DNA of 64,000 nt from contig CP028514.1 in the NCBI GenBank assembly GCA_003054495.1, positions 1,651,501 to 1,715,500 of the forward strand. Direction: 5' to 3'. This DNA is from Carboxydocella thermautotrophica (GTDB lineage: Bacteria; Bacillota; GCA-003054495; Carboxydocellales; Carboxydocellaceae). Under the pieces are notes generated by a model. It did no database searches and was not told the origin of the DNA. It saw only the letters and a list, made by a program, of their open reading frames with translations. The position numbers and the translations under genes are program-made. Numbering within the stretch: position 1 is the first letter of the stretch; each line of letters opens with the position of its first letter. Shown here piece by piece: positions 52,377 through 60,218 of the stretch.

Positions 52377-53393
52377 TTATGAAGGCTTGTTGTACTGAGC
52401 AGCACCATGGCAACTGTAGCAGACATCCCGCTCAGGCAGACGCAGCAGAACAGAGCTGGTGCTTTGGGCTTGACCATTATAGCTTGCATAACGCATAAAC
52501 CCGTTGGAAGTAGTGGCAGAAGAACCATGAGCCCGGTGGCAGCTCAAGCAGTTCAGCTTGCCAGCAGAGTCAAGAGCAATTCCATCATCACTATCCAGAC
52601 CAGGATTCCATTCGGGGTGGGTAGTTTGTGATACCAGTACACCCATGGCGTGACGATATTTGCCATTGACATCAGCAGTGTGACCAGAACCAGCTACACC
52701 TTCAGTATTAAAGACACCATGGCAGGCACCACACCAGGCGTTGATACCTGTACCATACTGGGTTACCCTGTTAGTACCGGTATTATTAGTTGTGTTGCTG
52801 ATAGTCCATAGGCCCATGTAGGGGACATCCACACCCAACGGTGCCTTCTTCAGTAACCGCGGGTTTTTGCTGGTATAAGTTGTGTTATCATAGGTACCGC
52901 CAGCATGGGGGTTGTGGCAGGAGCCGCAACGGAAATTGTCAGCCAAAGTTCCGGAACCGCCGGGAATCTGGAATCCGTTGCCCACACCGGCAGGCATATT
53001 GGTGGAACCAGAGTCTTTTTCTACGTTATGCACAGAAGTAACAGCTTTATAGGTTCCAGAACCACCAAAATCGTAGGCCTGATCAAAACCTCCGGCCCAG
53101 GAAGGATTCCAGGTAGTGCCGTCCTCGGTTTGGATCTTACCATTTTTGACATCAAAACCGCTGATACCGGCATTACCATGGCAAACGAAACAAAATTCAG
53201 TCTGGTTGGTACCGCCCTTTAACAGTTTGGCTGCGGAAGCACCGTGGGTTACGTGACAGTCAGCACAGCCTTTGGAGTTCCCGGCAAAGTTACCGTGAGT
53301 TACCGGCCCTGAGTAGTTGATAGCAAATGCTACCGACGGCACCGTGAAGAGAGCGCAAAGAGCTGCCAGCACAAATAACATGCGCTTCTTCAT
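52377..53393 (-). CDS. OmcS-like hexahaem cytochrome
   Basis: A 338-residue exported protein, signal peptide 1-24, with six CXXCH sites starting at C43, C68, C156, C221, C282 and C325. Around the haems stand CADCHVTHGAS, SVHNV, CGSCHNPHAGG, CGACH and CLSCHRAHGSS followed by GFMRY, then a terminal CYSCH. This order, the wide gap between haems 2 and 3 and the CLSCHRAH run agree with what I recall of Geobacter OmcS (six haems, filament-forming, CLSCHRAHAS...MTRF). AATAGGAGGTG precedes the ATG. It is last in the unit 17-haem/TPR/NHL2/hexahaem. A filament role is inference; a monomeric shuttle remains possible. Confidence 0.88.
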   Translation of the reverse strand: MKKRMLFVLAALCALFTVPSVAFAINYSGPVTHGNFAGNSKGCADCHVTHGASAAKLLKGGTNQTEFCFVCHGNAGISGFDVKNGKIQTEDGTTWNPSWAGGFDQAYDFGGSGTYKAVTSVHNVEKDSGSTNMPAGVGNGFQIPGGSGTLADNFRCGSCHNPHAGGTYDNTTYTSKNPRLLKKAPLGVDVPYMGLWTISNTTNNTGTNRVTQYGTGINAWCGACHGVFNTEGVAGSGHTADVNGKYRHAMGVLVSQTTHPEWNPGLDSDDGIALDSAGKLNCLSCHRAHGSSATTSNGFMRYASYNGQAQSTSSVLLRLPERDVCYSCHGAAQYNKPS

Positions 53394-53440
53394 AAGCGTT
53401 CACCTCCTATTAAATATTACTTTAGATAAGATATAATTAG

Positions 53441-53468
53441 CTTTCCAGCAGCCACCGTCTGCCGGAAA
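53441..53468 (-). terminator. Hairpin between NHL2 and the hexahaem gene
   Basis: TTTCC-x-GCAG and CTGC-x-GGAAA arms (53442-53468), no T-run after it. It may tune or protect the hexahaem mRNA, expected to be needed in larger amounts than NHL2. Confidence 0.45.
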
Positions 53469-53477
53469 CTTTTAAAA

Positions 53478-54464
53478 CTACTTGAGGTCATAAACTACAA
53501 CTCTGCTGTTGCCATACTCCACCACATAAAGTCTCAGATTATCATCTATAAAAACTGAATTTGGTAGCTCTAATGAATCCGGTTCTCCGGCAACCGTCTT
53601 GTCCTCTGCATAGCTAAATCGTTTTACTACAATCCCTTTTTCATCAGTTATCGCTACCATGTTACTTAAGGTTTCACAGGTATACATATAGCCCTTTTTA
53701 TCAAATGCTAGCCCTCTGGGTATCGCATAGCCCCCTGTCCCATTTTCTTCTTTCCCCAGCAAAACTTTGATGGACTTGCCGTTTTCATCAATCACCTGAA
53801 TGCGGTTATTGTTGGAGTCGGCAATCCAGATCTGTCCCTGGTCATCAACTTTGATACTCAGAGGATAATAAAACTCTCCCGGGTTTCCGCCCCGTTTGCC
53901 AATTTGTTTCAGGACTTTGCCTTCCGGTGACACGATATGAACAGTAGTTTTCGCACCAGTATCAAGAACATAGAATTTTCCATCATGGTAAGCAATGTTT
54001 ACAGGAGATGTGGCATAATCAGATTTAAAATATCGTTTAAAATTACCATTCAGATCATAAACTACTATCTTCTTCAATGCAGGGTCAACTACATAAATTT
54101 CATTATCTACCGCAGTAATACCGATTGGGTCCTCCAGCTTGCCCTGACTGCCACTCTTTCCAAATTCCTTGATAAATTTACCATTATAATCGGTAATTAT
54201 CACTCGTCCATTATCGGTATCGGTAATATAGATGCGATCATTCACAACCACCAGGTTATAGGGGTGATTTAAACGCTTGCTGTCAGGTCCGTAAATAGTG
54301 TAAAGATATTTAGGATTAGGTACAGTCGATGTTACATCTAAAACACTGGCTACCTTATCAATCGGGCTCTGTTTTTTTAAATAAAACCAGCCAAAGCCTA
54401 CCACCGCTAGCAAAGACACAGCTAAAATGATATTAATTAAAGTGCTTAATTTAACTTTTTTCAT
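53478..54464 (-). CDS. NHL-repeat beta-propeller protein 2, membrane-anchored
   Basis: A 328-residue protein with an N-terminal helix (about 7-27) and a six-bladed NHL propeller. Blades include DPIGITAVDNEIYVVDPALKKIVVYD and YPLSIKVDDQGQIWIADSNNNRIQV. I use the ATG at 54464, which follows AGGGGTAACC; a GTG eight codons upstream follows AGGAGG and is the alternative. It is homologous to NHL protein 1 and likewise adjacent to a hexahaem cytochrome gene. Likely an extracytoplasmic assembly or docking factor for that cytochrome. Confidence 0.85.
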   Translation of the reverse strand: MKKVKLSTLINIILAVSLLAVVGFGWFYLKKQSPIDKVASVLDVTSTVPNPKYLYTIYGPDSKRLNHPYNLVVVNDRIYITDTDNGRVIITDYNGKFIKEFGKSGSQGKLEDPIGITAVDNEIYVVDPALKKIVVYDLNGNFKRYFKSDYATSPVNIAYHDGKFYVLDTGAKTTVHIVSPEGKVLKQIGKRGGNPGEFYYPLSIKVDDQGQIWIADSNNNRIQVIDENGKSIKVLLGKEENGTGGYAIPRGLAFDKKGYMYTCETLSNMVAITDEKGIVVKRFSYAEDKTVAGEPDSLELPNSVFIDDNLRLYVVEYGNSRVVVYDLK

Positions 54465-54494
54465 GGTTACCCCTGAAACAGGGCCCACCTCCTG

Positions 54495-55130
54495 TTACTG
54501 CTGTTTAGCTAATTCCTGTTTCAATTGTAAGGCCTCCTGATAATCAGGGACGAATTTCAGTGCTTTTTCCACATCAGCCCTGGCCTTGGCAATTTCACCC
54601 ATATCCTTGTATACGCGGGCCCGGGAAACCAGAACATCCGCCGCTCCGCTTTCCAGGCGCAAAGCAATCTCAAATGCCTTTAATGACTTCTCATATTCTT
54701 TTTTATCTGCGTACAGTAAAGCCAGATTATACTGGGCCAGAAAGTGCCACTTGTTTTTCTTAACTACCTTTTCTAGATAGCTAATAGCTTCGTCTTTTTT
54801 CCCTATTTCCTTATAAGCCAGCCCCAGATTAAAGAGTACAGCCAGATCATCTGGCTTTGCCAGCTTTTGGGCCTCTTGATATTCCCGCAAAGCCTTATCC
54901 TTTTCTCCTCGTCTCAAATACTGATACCCTAAAGCCAGATGGCCTCTGGGATCCTTGGGATCCTTTTTCACCACTTCCATAGCAGCCTTGAGCTGGATAT
55001 CATCAACAGTAACCTGCTCGTACTGGTTCCAGAAGAATTTATAACCCACAAATAAGCCTGCACTAACGATAAGGACCAAGGATAACGCAAGGATCAAGAG
55101 CGCTTTCCCCAGAGATAGTTCTTTTTCCAT
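54495..55130 (-). CDS. Membrane-anchored TPR protein
   Basis: A 211-residue protein: an N-terminal helix (about 10-30), then four or five TPR units. Examples are PRGHLALGYQYLRRGEKDKALREYQEAQKLA and AVLFNLGLAYKEIGKKDEAISYLEKVVKKN. TPR proteins bind other proteins. Here it sits between the 17-haem and NHL2 genes and may hold apocytochromes, as CcmI-type TPR proteins do in System I, though no sequence kinship to CcmI is claimed. The ATG at 55130 lies eight bases after AGGAG; an ATG two codons upstream is too close to it. Confidence 0.85.
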   Translation of the reverse strand: MEKELSLGKALLILALSLVLIVSAGLFVGYKFFWNQYEQVTVDDIQLKAAMEVVKKDPKDPRGHLALGYQYLRRGEKDKALREYQEAQKLAKPDDLAVLFNLGLAYKEIGKKDEAISYLEKVVKKNKWHFLAQYNLALLYADKKEYEKSLKAFEIALRLESGAADVLVSRARVYKDMGEIAKARADVEKALKFVPDYQEALQLKQELAKQQ

Positions 55131-55141
55131 GTCCATCGCTC

Positions 55142-56599
55142 CTATTTCTTTTTCGGTAAAATACGGTGAATAATGATATCCTGATTGCGTTTCTCACCAT
55201 GACACTTCAAACATAACTGTGTTCGCGGCTCAAGAGTGAAATATTGATTGGGGGTACCATGGGGTCCATGACAACTGGTACAACGCATGCTGATACCGCG
55301 TATAGGATCCGTATATTTGGGCCCGACCGGATGGTTAATAGCGGCACGGGCTATTTTACCATGACAGGTTTTACACATATCCAACTGGTCTGCAAAAAGC
55401 AAGGGCCTGTATTGCGAACCATGCGGCTGATGGCAATTGATACAAAGCCCCTTACCAGCACGACCAACAGCTTTCTTGGCATGGGCCAGACTTTCAAAAC
55501 CTTCGCGCAGCCAGCCATGGCAGTTATAACACAGCTCATTTCCCGGAGCTATGGTCATCCTTTTACCAGGCCCGGAGTGAGGATTGTGGCAGCTAAAACA
55601 CTCAATCCTACCCGTATCAACCGGGTGATGAGAGGGCATACTAAAGTAGGATCGATACTTGCCATGACAGAGATAACACAACTGACTTCCTGGTTCTAAA
55701 ACCAAACTCTTATTGTAAGACCCATGCGGTGTATGACAACCGGTACATTGTCCTTTGGCAAAGGGAGGATGCTGATAACCAACCTTTGTTTGTTCTGCCT
55801 TATCTACATGACAGCTGAAACACAGCTTTTCTTTCGGATATCTCAACATCTTCTCGCCACTGGTAGCATGAGGACCATGACAGCCTATGCAGTTTCCCTC
55901 AGCATAAGGCTTATGTTTAACTGGCATACTTCTTTCAGCCAGGCGGTCATAATGGCAGGAAAAACAGAGTTTATCTCCTGGTAACTTGGTTAGACCTTTG
56001 CCTGTCGAGGCATGAGGGGTATGGCAGTCGGTACAATACCCTTTCGCAAAAGGCGGGTGTTTACTGGGCAAACCCGCATACCTCATCGCAACAGTATGGC
56101 AGGATTGACATAATTGTTGCTCTGGTATTCTCAGTTGCCTGGGGTAGTCAGATGCATGAGGATCATGGCAATCTATACAGCGCCCTTTAGCAAAGGGAGG
56201 GTGCTTAACCGGCATTGCCATTTCGTTTTTCCGATCGAAATGACAGGTAGCGCACAGCTTATCAATCTCAACTACAAATTCTTTTTTACCACTACCTACG
56301 GTATGAGGGACATGACAGTCTGTGCACTGCCAGCGCACAAAAGGGGCATGTTGATATTTCTTGCGAAAATCAGCACTTTTATCGGAATGGCAGGTGCCAC
56401 ATACTTTGCGGTCACCTTCACCACTTTTTCCTGGTTCTTTTGCTCCATCAGTATTTAGCAAACCATCTATCTGAACCAATCCAGCCAGCTTTTCTATTCC
56501 ATTCTGGAGAAGCTGTCGGCCGGTATCGGTAATTAACATGGTAACAACTAGAGCCACCGCTGTAATAATCGACACTATGTAACTCAGCCAGCGCCCCAT
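55142..56599 (-). CDS. Membrane-anchored 17-haem cytochrome of tandem doubled-CXXCH repeats
   Basis: A 485-residue protein with an N-terminal helix (about 5-25) and 17 CXXCH sites in a very regular tandem array. Each diheme unit reads CxDCHxPHAS...LCxSCH...HPPFAKG, about 38 residues between like positions in much of the array. Every second haem motif is followed by P-H. The histidines in KHPPFAKG and PHAS are evident distal ligands, implying a rod of stacked haems. I chose the ATG at 56599 after AAAGGGG; a longer reading to 56629 lacks a ribosome binding site. First in the unit with TPR, NHL2 and the hexahaem protein. It may bridge membrane and wall. Confidence 0.9.
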   Translation of the reverse strand: MGRWLSYIVSIITAVALVVTMLITDTGRQLLQNGIEKLAGLVQIDGLLNTDGAKEPGKSGEGDRKVCGTCHSDKSADFRKKYQHAPFVRWQCTDCHVPHTVGSGKKEFVVEIDKLCATCHFDRKNEMAMPVKHPPFAKGRCIDCHDPHASDYPRQLRIPEQQLCQSCHTVAMRYAGLPSKHPPFAKGYCTDCHTPHASTGKGLTKLPGDKLCFSCHYDRLAERSMPVKHKPYAEGNCIGCHGPHATSGEKMLRYPKEKLCFSCHVDKAEQTKVGYQHPPFAKGQCTGCHTPHGSYNKSLVLEPGSQLCYLCHGKYRSYFSMPSHHPVDTGRIECFSCHNPHSGPGKRMTIAPGNELCYNCHGWLREGFESLAHAKKAVGRAGKGLCINCHQPHGSQYRPLLFADQLDMCKTCHGKIARAAINHPVGPKYTDPIRGISMRCTSCHGPHGTPNQYFTLEPRTQLCLKCHGEKRNQDIIIHRILPKKK

Positions 56600-56715
56600 G
56601 GAAATCGGCCCCTTTCCCCAACCAACCATCGGATTGTGATATTTATTACATTTTTCCTCATTTGTGGGCTGATCTCTGTTGCCAGCGGTGCCCTTCGCTT
56701 GTGTTTAATTTATCA

Positions 56716-56742
56716 TTTCGACAAATATTGCAAAAATCCTTC
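56716..56742 (-). promoter_or_regulatory. Sigma-H-type promoter before the 17-haem unit
   Basis: On the minus strand: -35 GAAGGATTT (56734-56742), an 11-base spacer, -10 GTCGAAA (56716-56722), leaving a leader of about 110 bases to the chosen start. Confidence 0.68.
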
Positions 56743-56776
56743 CTTAGTCAGCCCTGCTTAAAAAATTTTATTAGAT

Positions 56777-56803
56777 AAAGGGACAGCGTATTGCTGTCCC
56801 TTT
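56777..56803 (-). terminator. Terminator after the 12-haem NapC-like gene
   Basis: AAAGGGACAGC and GCTGTCCCTTT form an 11-bp stem. The minus strand continues ATCTAATAAAATTTTT. Confidence 0.75.
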
Positions 56804-57991
56804 TTAGGTTTTGCCACCATTGGTGTGACACCGGAAGCAGTTGGATGTATCGTGACACTCAAAACAGCGACCGGTACCAGTACCTTTTTCCTTCACATAT
56901 TTAGGATGAATTTGACGCCAGTTAGACGGGTGTGAACTGGGCCCTTGCGGTTTACCGCTTTGTACCCCCCCGTTTTGATTGCTCCCACCTGTGAAAGTAG
57001 TTTGCCCTGGTAAAACCGTTGGTCCATGACATTTAGCACAATAAGTAGTGGTCGCTGTAGAATTGACTGCTGGTTTATTTTGATCATGACAGATGAAACA
57101 ACCATCTTTATCCTTGCGAGCCGAATGTTTGTGGACTATCTTCCAGTCAGCAGTATGGCTTTGCGGCCATTTCCTGTGACAGGTATAACAGAAAACATTG
57201 CCCCGGACATAATCCCTGGTTGAGACTTTTGTGCCTTCCTGAGTTTGCAATGAGAATGAATGGCACTTATTACAGTAATCAATGTCCTTCATAGCCAGTC
57301 GGCCATGCTGATACCACCAGTCCTCCTGTTCATGGTTGGTAGGTATGGCAATAGTCTTATGACAGGCCTCACAACGAGTGGTAACATTCCGTTTGGTATG
57401 ACATTCCAGACAGGTATTCATTTTGGGTTTGGCCAGCTTACCATCAGTCTGTTCTCTTGCTACTGTCTCATTCCAGGCCAGAAACTGAATCCTGGTAGTC
57501 ACTTTCCGTTTGGCAATTTCCCCATGAGCTACACCGCTGTGGCAATCAACACAGTAAACCCCTTTGGCATCATGGCGATCATGGGGGATTATCAAGTCCC
57601 CGGAAACAGTGAACTGACGATTACCAGGCGAATGGCATTTCTTACAGGTAATATTGGGAATGGGATTTTCCATTTTAATCGGCCGTGGATAGGTACCGGT
57701 AAAGTGGAGGTAGACCTCTCTAACTGCACTGATTTTATGGATGAGCAGACTGGCCAACCCCGGCTCAATATGGCATTCGGTGCAACGAAATTGACGATGA
57801 GATGTTACTTGCCAGGTATAATACTCAGGTCTCATCTCATGACAGGATTGACAAAAATCCGGCTCCATCGTAATCTGGATAGCCCCTACTGTCGCAACCC
57901 CGATAAAAATCAGTAGTCCGCTGACCAGTATGAAAGCCTTTAACCGGTTTTCTGTCGTACTGAGGTCCAGCTTTAACCTCCACTTACCCAT
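56804..57991 (-). CDS. NapC/NirT-type membrane multihaem protein, 12 haems
   Basis: A 395-residue probable menaquinol dehydrogenase. An N-terminal membrane helix (about 18-40, FILVSGLLIFIGVATVGAI) leads into a NapC-like tetrahaem domain: CQSCHEMRPEYYTW, CTECHIEPG, CKKCH, CVDCHSGVAHG. Eight further CXXCH sites follow (CLECH, CEACH, CNKCH, CYTCH, CFICH, CAKCH, CFECH, CFRCH). NapC-family proteins oxidise quinol at the outer face of the membrane and pass electrons to soluble cytochromes. GGAGGATAGG precedes the ATG. It follows its 10-haem paralogue by 20 bases and ends at a terminator. Confidence 0.92.
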   Translation of the reverse strand: MGKWRLKLDLSTTENRLKAFILVSGLLIFIGVATVGAIQITMEPDFCQSCHEMRPEYYTWQVTSHRQFRCTECHIEPGLASLLIHKISAVREVYLHFTGTYPRPIKMENPIPNITCKKCHSPGNRQFTVSGDLIIPHDRHDAKGVYCVDCHSGVAHGEIAKRKVTTRIQFLAWNETVAREQTDGKLAKPKMNTCLECHTKRNVTTRCEACHKTIAIPTNHEQEDWWYQHGRLAMKDIDYCNKCHSFSLQTQEGTKVSTRDYVRGNVFCYTCHRKWPQSHTADWKIVHKHSARKDKDGCFICHDQNKPAVNSTATTTYCAKCHGPTVLPGQTTFTGGSNQNGGVQSGKPQGPSSHPSNWRQIHPKYVKEKGTGTGRCFECHDTSNCFRCHTNGGKT

Positions 57992-58011
57992 TATCGCCTA
58001 TCCTCCTAATA

Positions 58012-59031
58012 TTAGTGGCAACGGTCACAGGTAATGCGAGCCGGTGCCTGTGGTCCTTCTTTGCTGGTTTGACTGTGGCAGGCAAAACAATTGTTAATGC
58101 CTTTAGCTGCCACTTGAGTTTTGTGCATTTTCCTCCACGTAGCCTCTTTATGGCTGGCAGGGGCCTGGCTGTGACAATTCACACAGTATTCATTGCCCCA
58201 GGCATAGGCAACGGCCTTATTGGTGTGTACCACCTGTTTTACAGTCATCCCATAGTTATGGCAGGACTTACAAACATTAATATCTTTTTCAGCATCTTTA
58301 CCATGCTGCGGCAACCATGCTGCTACCGGTGTATGATTATCCGGAGTCTTGATGGTAGCATGACAGGTTTCACACTTGATGGATTGCTTGTTCTTCACAT
58401 GGCATGCAATACAGTCGTCCATGTCTGCTTTAGTGAATTCGCGAATAGTCTGCTGTTTTCCGTCGTCTAATGTCCATGCCGCCAGATCGCCTTTTTTCAC
58501 AGCCGTTGGTGACCCTTCAGTAATCATACCCCTTTCGGAAATCTTGCCGTGAGCCACCCCTGCGTGACAATCCACACAGTAGACCTCTGTAATTTTGCTC
58601 TCAATATGTCTGGTATGAGGGATCTTTATATCCCCGGAAACAGTGAATTTACGAGTAGTGATAGAGTGACATTTCTCACAAACGAAATTCTCAATTTTGT
58701 GTGACATTTTAATCGGAGTAGGATAAGTATTGGTAGCGTATAAATATAATTCCTTCATCGCCCCGATCTTGTGCTTGATCAGGTTAAATACACCGGGCTC
58801 TATGTGACACTCCGTACAGCGGATATTGCTGTGGGAGGTCGCCTGCCAGGTTCGATACTCAGGCTTCATGATGTGACAGGTCTGGCAAAACTCAGGGTAC
58901 ATAGTCAGCTGAATTGCCGTAACTGTAGCCACACCAATGAAGATAAGCAGACCGCTGACCAGAATGAACAGTTTCAGCTTATCTTCTGTCTTGCTGAGAT
59001 CGAACTGCAGCCATTTTGGCCTCAGACCCAT
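58012..59031 (-). CDS. NapC/NirT-type membrane multihaem protein, 10 haems
   Basis: A 339-residue paralogue of the adjacent 12-haem protein. Membrane helix (FILVSGLLIFIGVATVTAI), NapC-like tetrahaem start CQTCHIMKPEYRTW, CTECHIEPG, CEKCH, CVDCHAGVAHG, then CIACH, CETCH, CKSCH, CVNCH, CFACH and CDRCH. The last motif is the very C-terminus. It lacks the neighbour's last two haems. The ATG at 59031 follows AAGGAGGGAG; a longer reading to 59073 is unlikely. Probably an alternative menaquinol oxidase feeding the same cytochrome network. Confidence 0.92.
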   Translation of the reverse strand: MGLRPKWLQFDLSKTEDKLKLFILVSGLLIFIGVATVTAIQLTMYPEFCQTCHIMKPEYRTWQATSHSNIRCTECHIEPGVFNLIKHKIGAMKELYLYATNTYPTPIKMSHKIENFVCEKCHSITTRKFTVSGDIKIPHTRHIESKITEVYCVDCHAGVAHGKISERGMITEGSPTAVKKGDLAAWTLDDGKQQTIREFTKADMDDCIACHVKNKQSIKCETCHATIKTPDNHTPVAAWLPQHGKDAEKDINVCKSCHNYGMTVKQVVHTNKAVAYAWGNEYCVNCHSQAPASHKEATWRKMHKTQVAAKGINNCFACHSQTSKEGPQAPARITCDRCH

Positions 59032-59074
59032 GAAAACTCCCTCCTTGTTATGACATTCACATTCTTGCAGCAAT

Positions 59075-59098
59075 GGACGACGAATATATTCGCCGTCC
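59075..59098. promoter_or_regulatory. 24-bp near-perfect palindrome over a promoter -10
   Basis: Half-sites GGACGACGAATA and TATTCGCCGTCC are inverted copies with one mismatch in 12. The palindrome covers the -10 of the sigma-H-like promoter of the NapC-type pair and has no T-run on the minus strand. It is an operator candidate, or else a hairpin ending the polyprenyl synthase mRNA. Confidence 0.45.
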
Positions 59099-59115
59099 TT
59101 CTCTACAATTCCTCT
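59088..59115 (-). promoter_or_regulatory. Sigma-H-type promoter before the NapC-type pair
   Basis: On the minus strand: -35 AGAGGAATT (59107-59115), a 12-base spacer, -10 GGCGAAT (59088-59094), 57 bases before the 10-haem protein start. Confidence 0.55.
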
Positions 59116-59133
59116 TTTTTGTCAGGAAAATTT

Positions 59134-60102
59134 TTAGTAATTCCGCCGATTTATGAAATGAGCCAGCTTCTCCAGCAAATCACGGGTTGGATTGACCGGG
59201 AGTATGGCCAATTCGCGCAAACCTTTCTCCACAAAGCGTCGACTGATTTCCCTGGTTTTCTCAATGGCACCAGCTGCTGAGATCAGCTGGATGGCTTCCT
59301 TGATTTCCTTTTCCCCTTTTTCGCGCGCAGCCAGGATTTCAGCCAGCCGGGAATTTTCTCCGTAGTATCTAAGGGCAAAAATCATCGGCAAAGTCATAAT
59401 CCCCTGACGAATATCTCCACCTATGGGTTTTCCCAGTTTTTTCTGGTCAGCAGTTAGATCAAGAATATCATCGGTAATTTGAAAGGCCATACCAATATAG
59501 TGGCCAAAACGACCCAGGGCCCGCACAATCGCTCGTTCCGCTCCTGCTGCCAGGGCCCCACAGCGGCAAGATGCCGCAATCAACAGGGCAGTCTTCCTTT
59601 CAATCCGGTAGAAATAGTCCTTGATAGTTTGCCTGATATCAAAAGCAGTGAGGATTTGCTGGATTTCGCCTTCGCACATCTTAACACTGGTGGTAGCCAA
59701 AATGCCACTTATTTCCCTGTTACCGATACTATGAATCAACTGCAAGGAACGGGCAAAAATATGATCGCCGGCATGCATGGACATCCTGTTGCCCCATTTG
59801 GCCCGCACAGTAGGTAGACCGCGTCTTGTGCTCGAGGCATCAATCACATCATCATGGACCAGAGAGGCCATATGTATAAGCTCTAAAGCCACTGCCAGCG
59901 GTATCATTTTCTTGAGATCATAATTGCTAAACTTGCCCGAAATCAGGGCAAAAGCAGGACGCAAACGTTTCCCTCCCGCTGCCAGCAAGTGGGAAGAAGC
60001 CTCCTCCAGGACAGGAATTGGCCCTTTTACTGCTTCCTGCAGCTCCTTCTCTACCAGTTGCAAATCACTACTGATTTCACCAAAAATATTCCAGGTATTC
60101 AT
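59134..60102 (-). CDS. Polyprenyl diphosphate synthase (menaquinone side chain, HepT/IspB type)
   Basis: A 322-residue trans-prenyltransferase that chains isopentenyl units to a long prenyl diphosphate. The aspartate-rich motifs are LVHDDVIDASSTRRG and FQITDDILDLTADQKK, with GGKRLRPAFALI near the N-terminus and GDHIFARSLQLIHSI between. The ATG at 60102 is preferred (AAAGGATG upstream); a longer reading would begin inside the promoter region. In this setting the product most likely becomes the menaquinone tail, the presumed electron donor of the NapC-type proteins. Chain length cannot be read here. Confidence 0.88.
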   Translation of the reverse strand: MNTWNIFGEISSDLQLVEKELQEAVKGPIPVLEEASSHLLAAGGKRLRPAFALISGKFSNYDLKKMIPLAVALELIHMASLVHDDVIDASSTRRGLPTVRAKWGNRMSMHAGDHIFARSLQLIHSIGNREISGILATTSVKMCEGEIQQILTAFDIRQTIKDYFYRIERKTALLIAASCRCGALAAGAERAIVRALGRFGHYIGMAFQITDDILDLTADQKKLGKPIGGDIRQGIMTLPMIFALRYYGENSRLAEILAAREKGEKEIKEAIQLISAAGAIEKTREISRRFVEKGLRELAILPVNPTRDLLEKLAHFINRRNY

Positions 60103-60155
60103 TAAATAGTTGCATCCTTTCTTCTCGTCAACTGCTTGGACACATAGATATATAT

Positions 60156-60182
60156 ATTCAATCTCCATCAAAAAATTCCTGC
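60156..60182 (-). promoter_or_regulatory. Sigma-H-type promoter before the polyprenyl synthase
   Basis: On the minus strand: -35 GCAGGAATT (60174-60182), an 11-base spacer, -10 ATTGAAT (60156-60162), 54 bases before the chosen start. Confidence 0.65.
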
Positions 60183-60185
60183 TTA

Positions 60186-60218
60186 GAAAAAAGACTGTCA
60201 GCCTTAGCCGACAGTCTT
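60186..60218 (-). terminator. Terminator of the formate dehydrogenase-fdhE-tatA unit
   Basis: AAGACTGTC and GACAGTCTT stem (60191-60218), then TTTTTT on the minus strand. The tatA stop codon is in the loop. It ends four bases before the -35 of the polyprenyl synthase promoter. Confidence 0.88.

Noticed and set aside
54495-55130. TPR protein as a CcmI/CcmH System I maturation factor
   Set aside because: All other maturation genes are System II, and the likeness is only the general TPR pattern.
59134-60171. An N-terminally extended polyprenyl synthase starting at 60171
   Set aside because: The extra codons lie within the sigma-H-like promoter and lack a ribosome binding site; the ATG at 60102 fits the family start.
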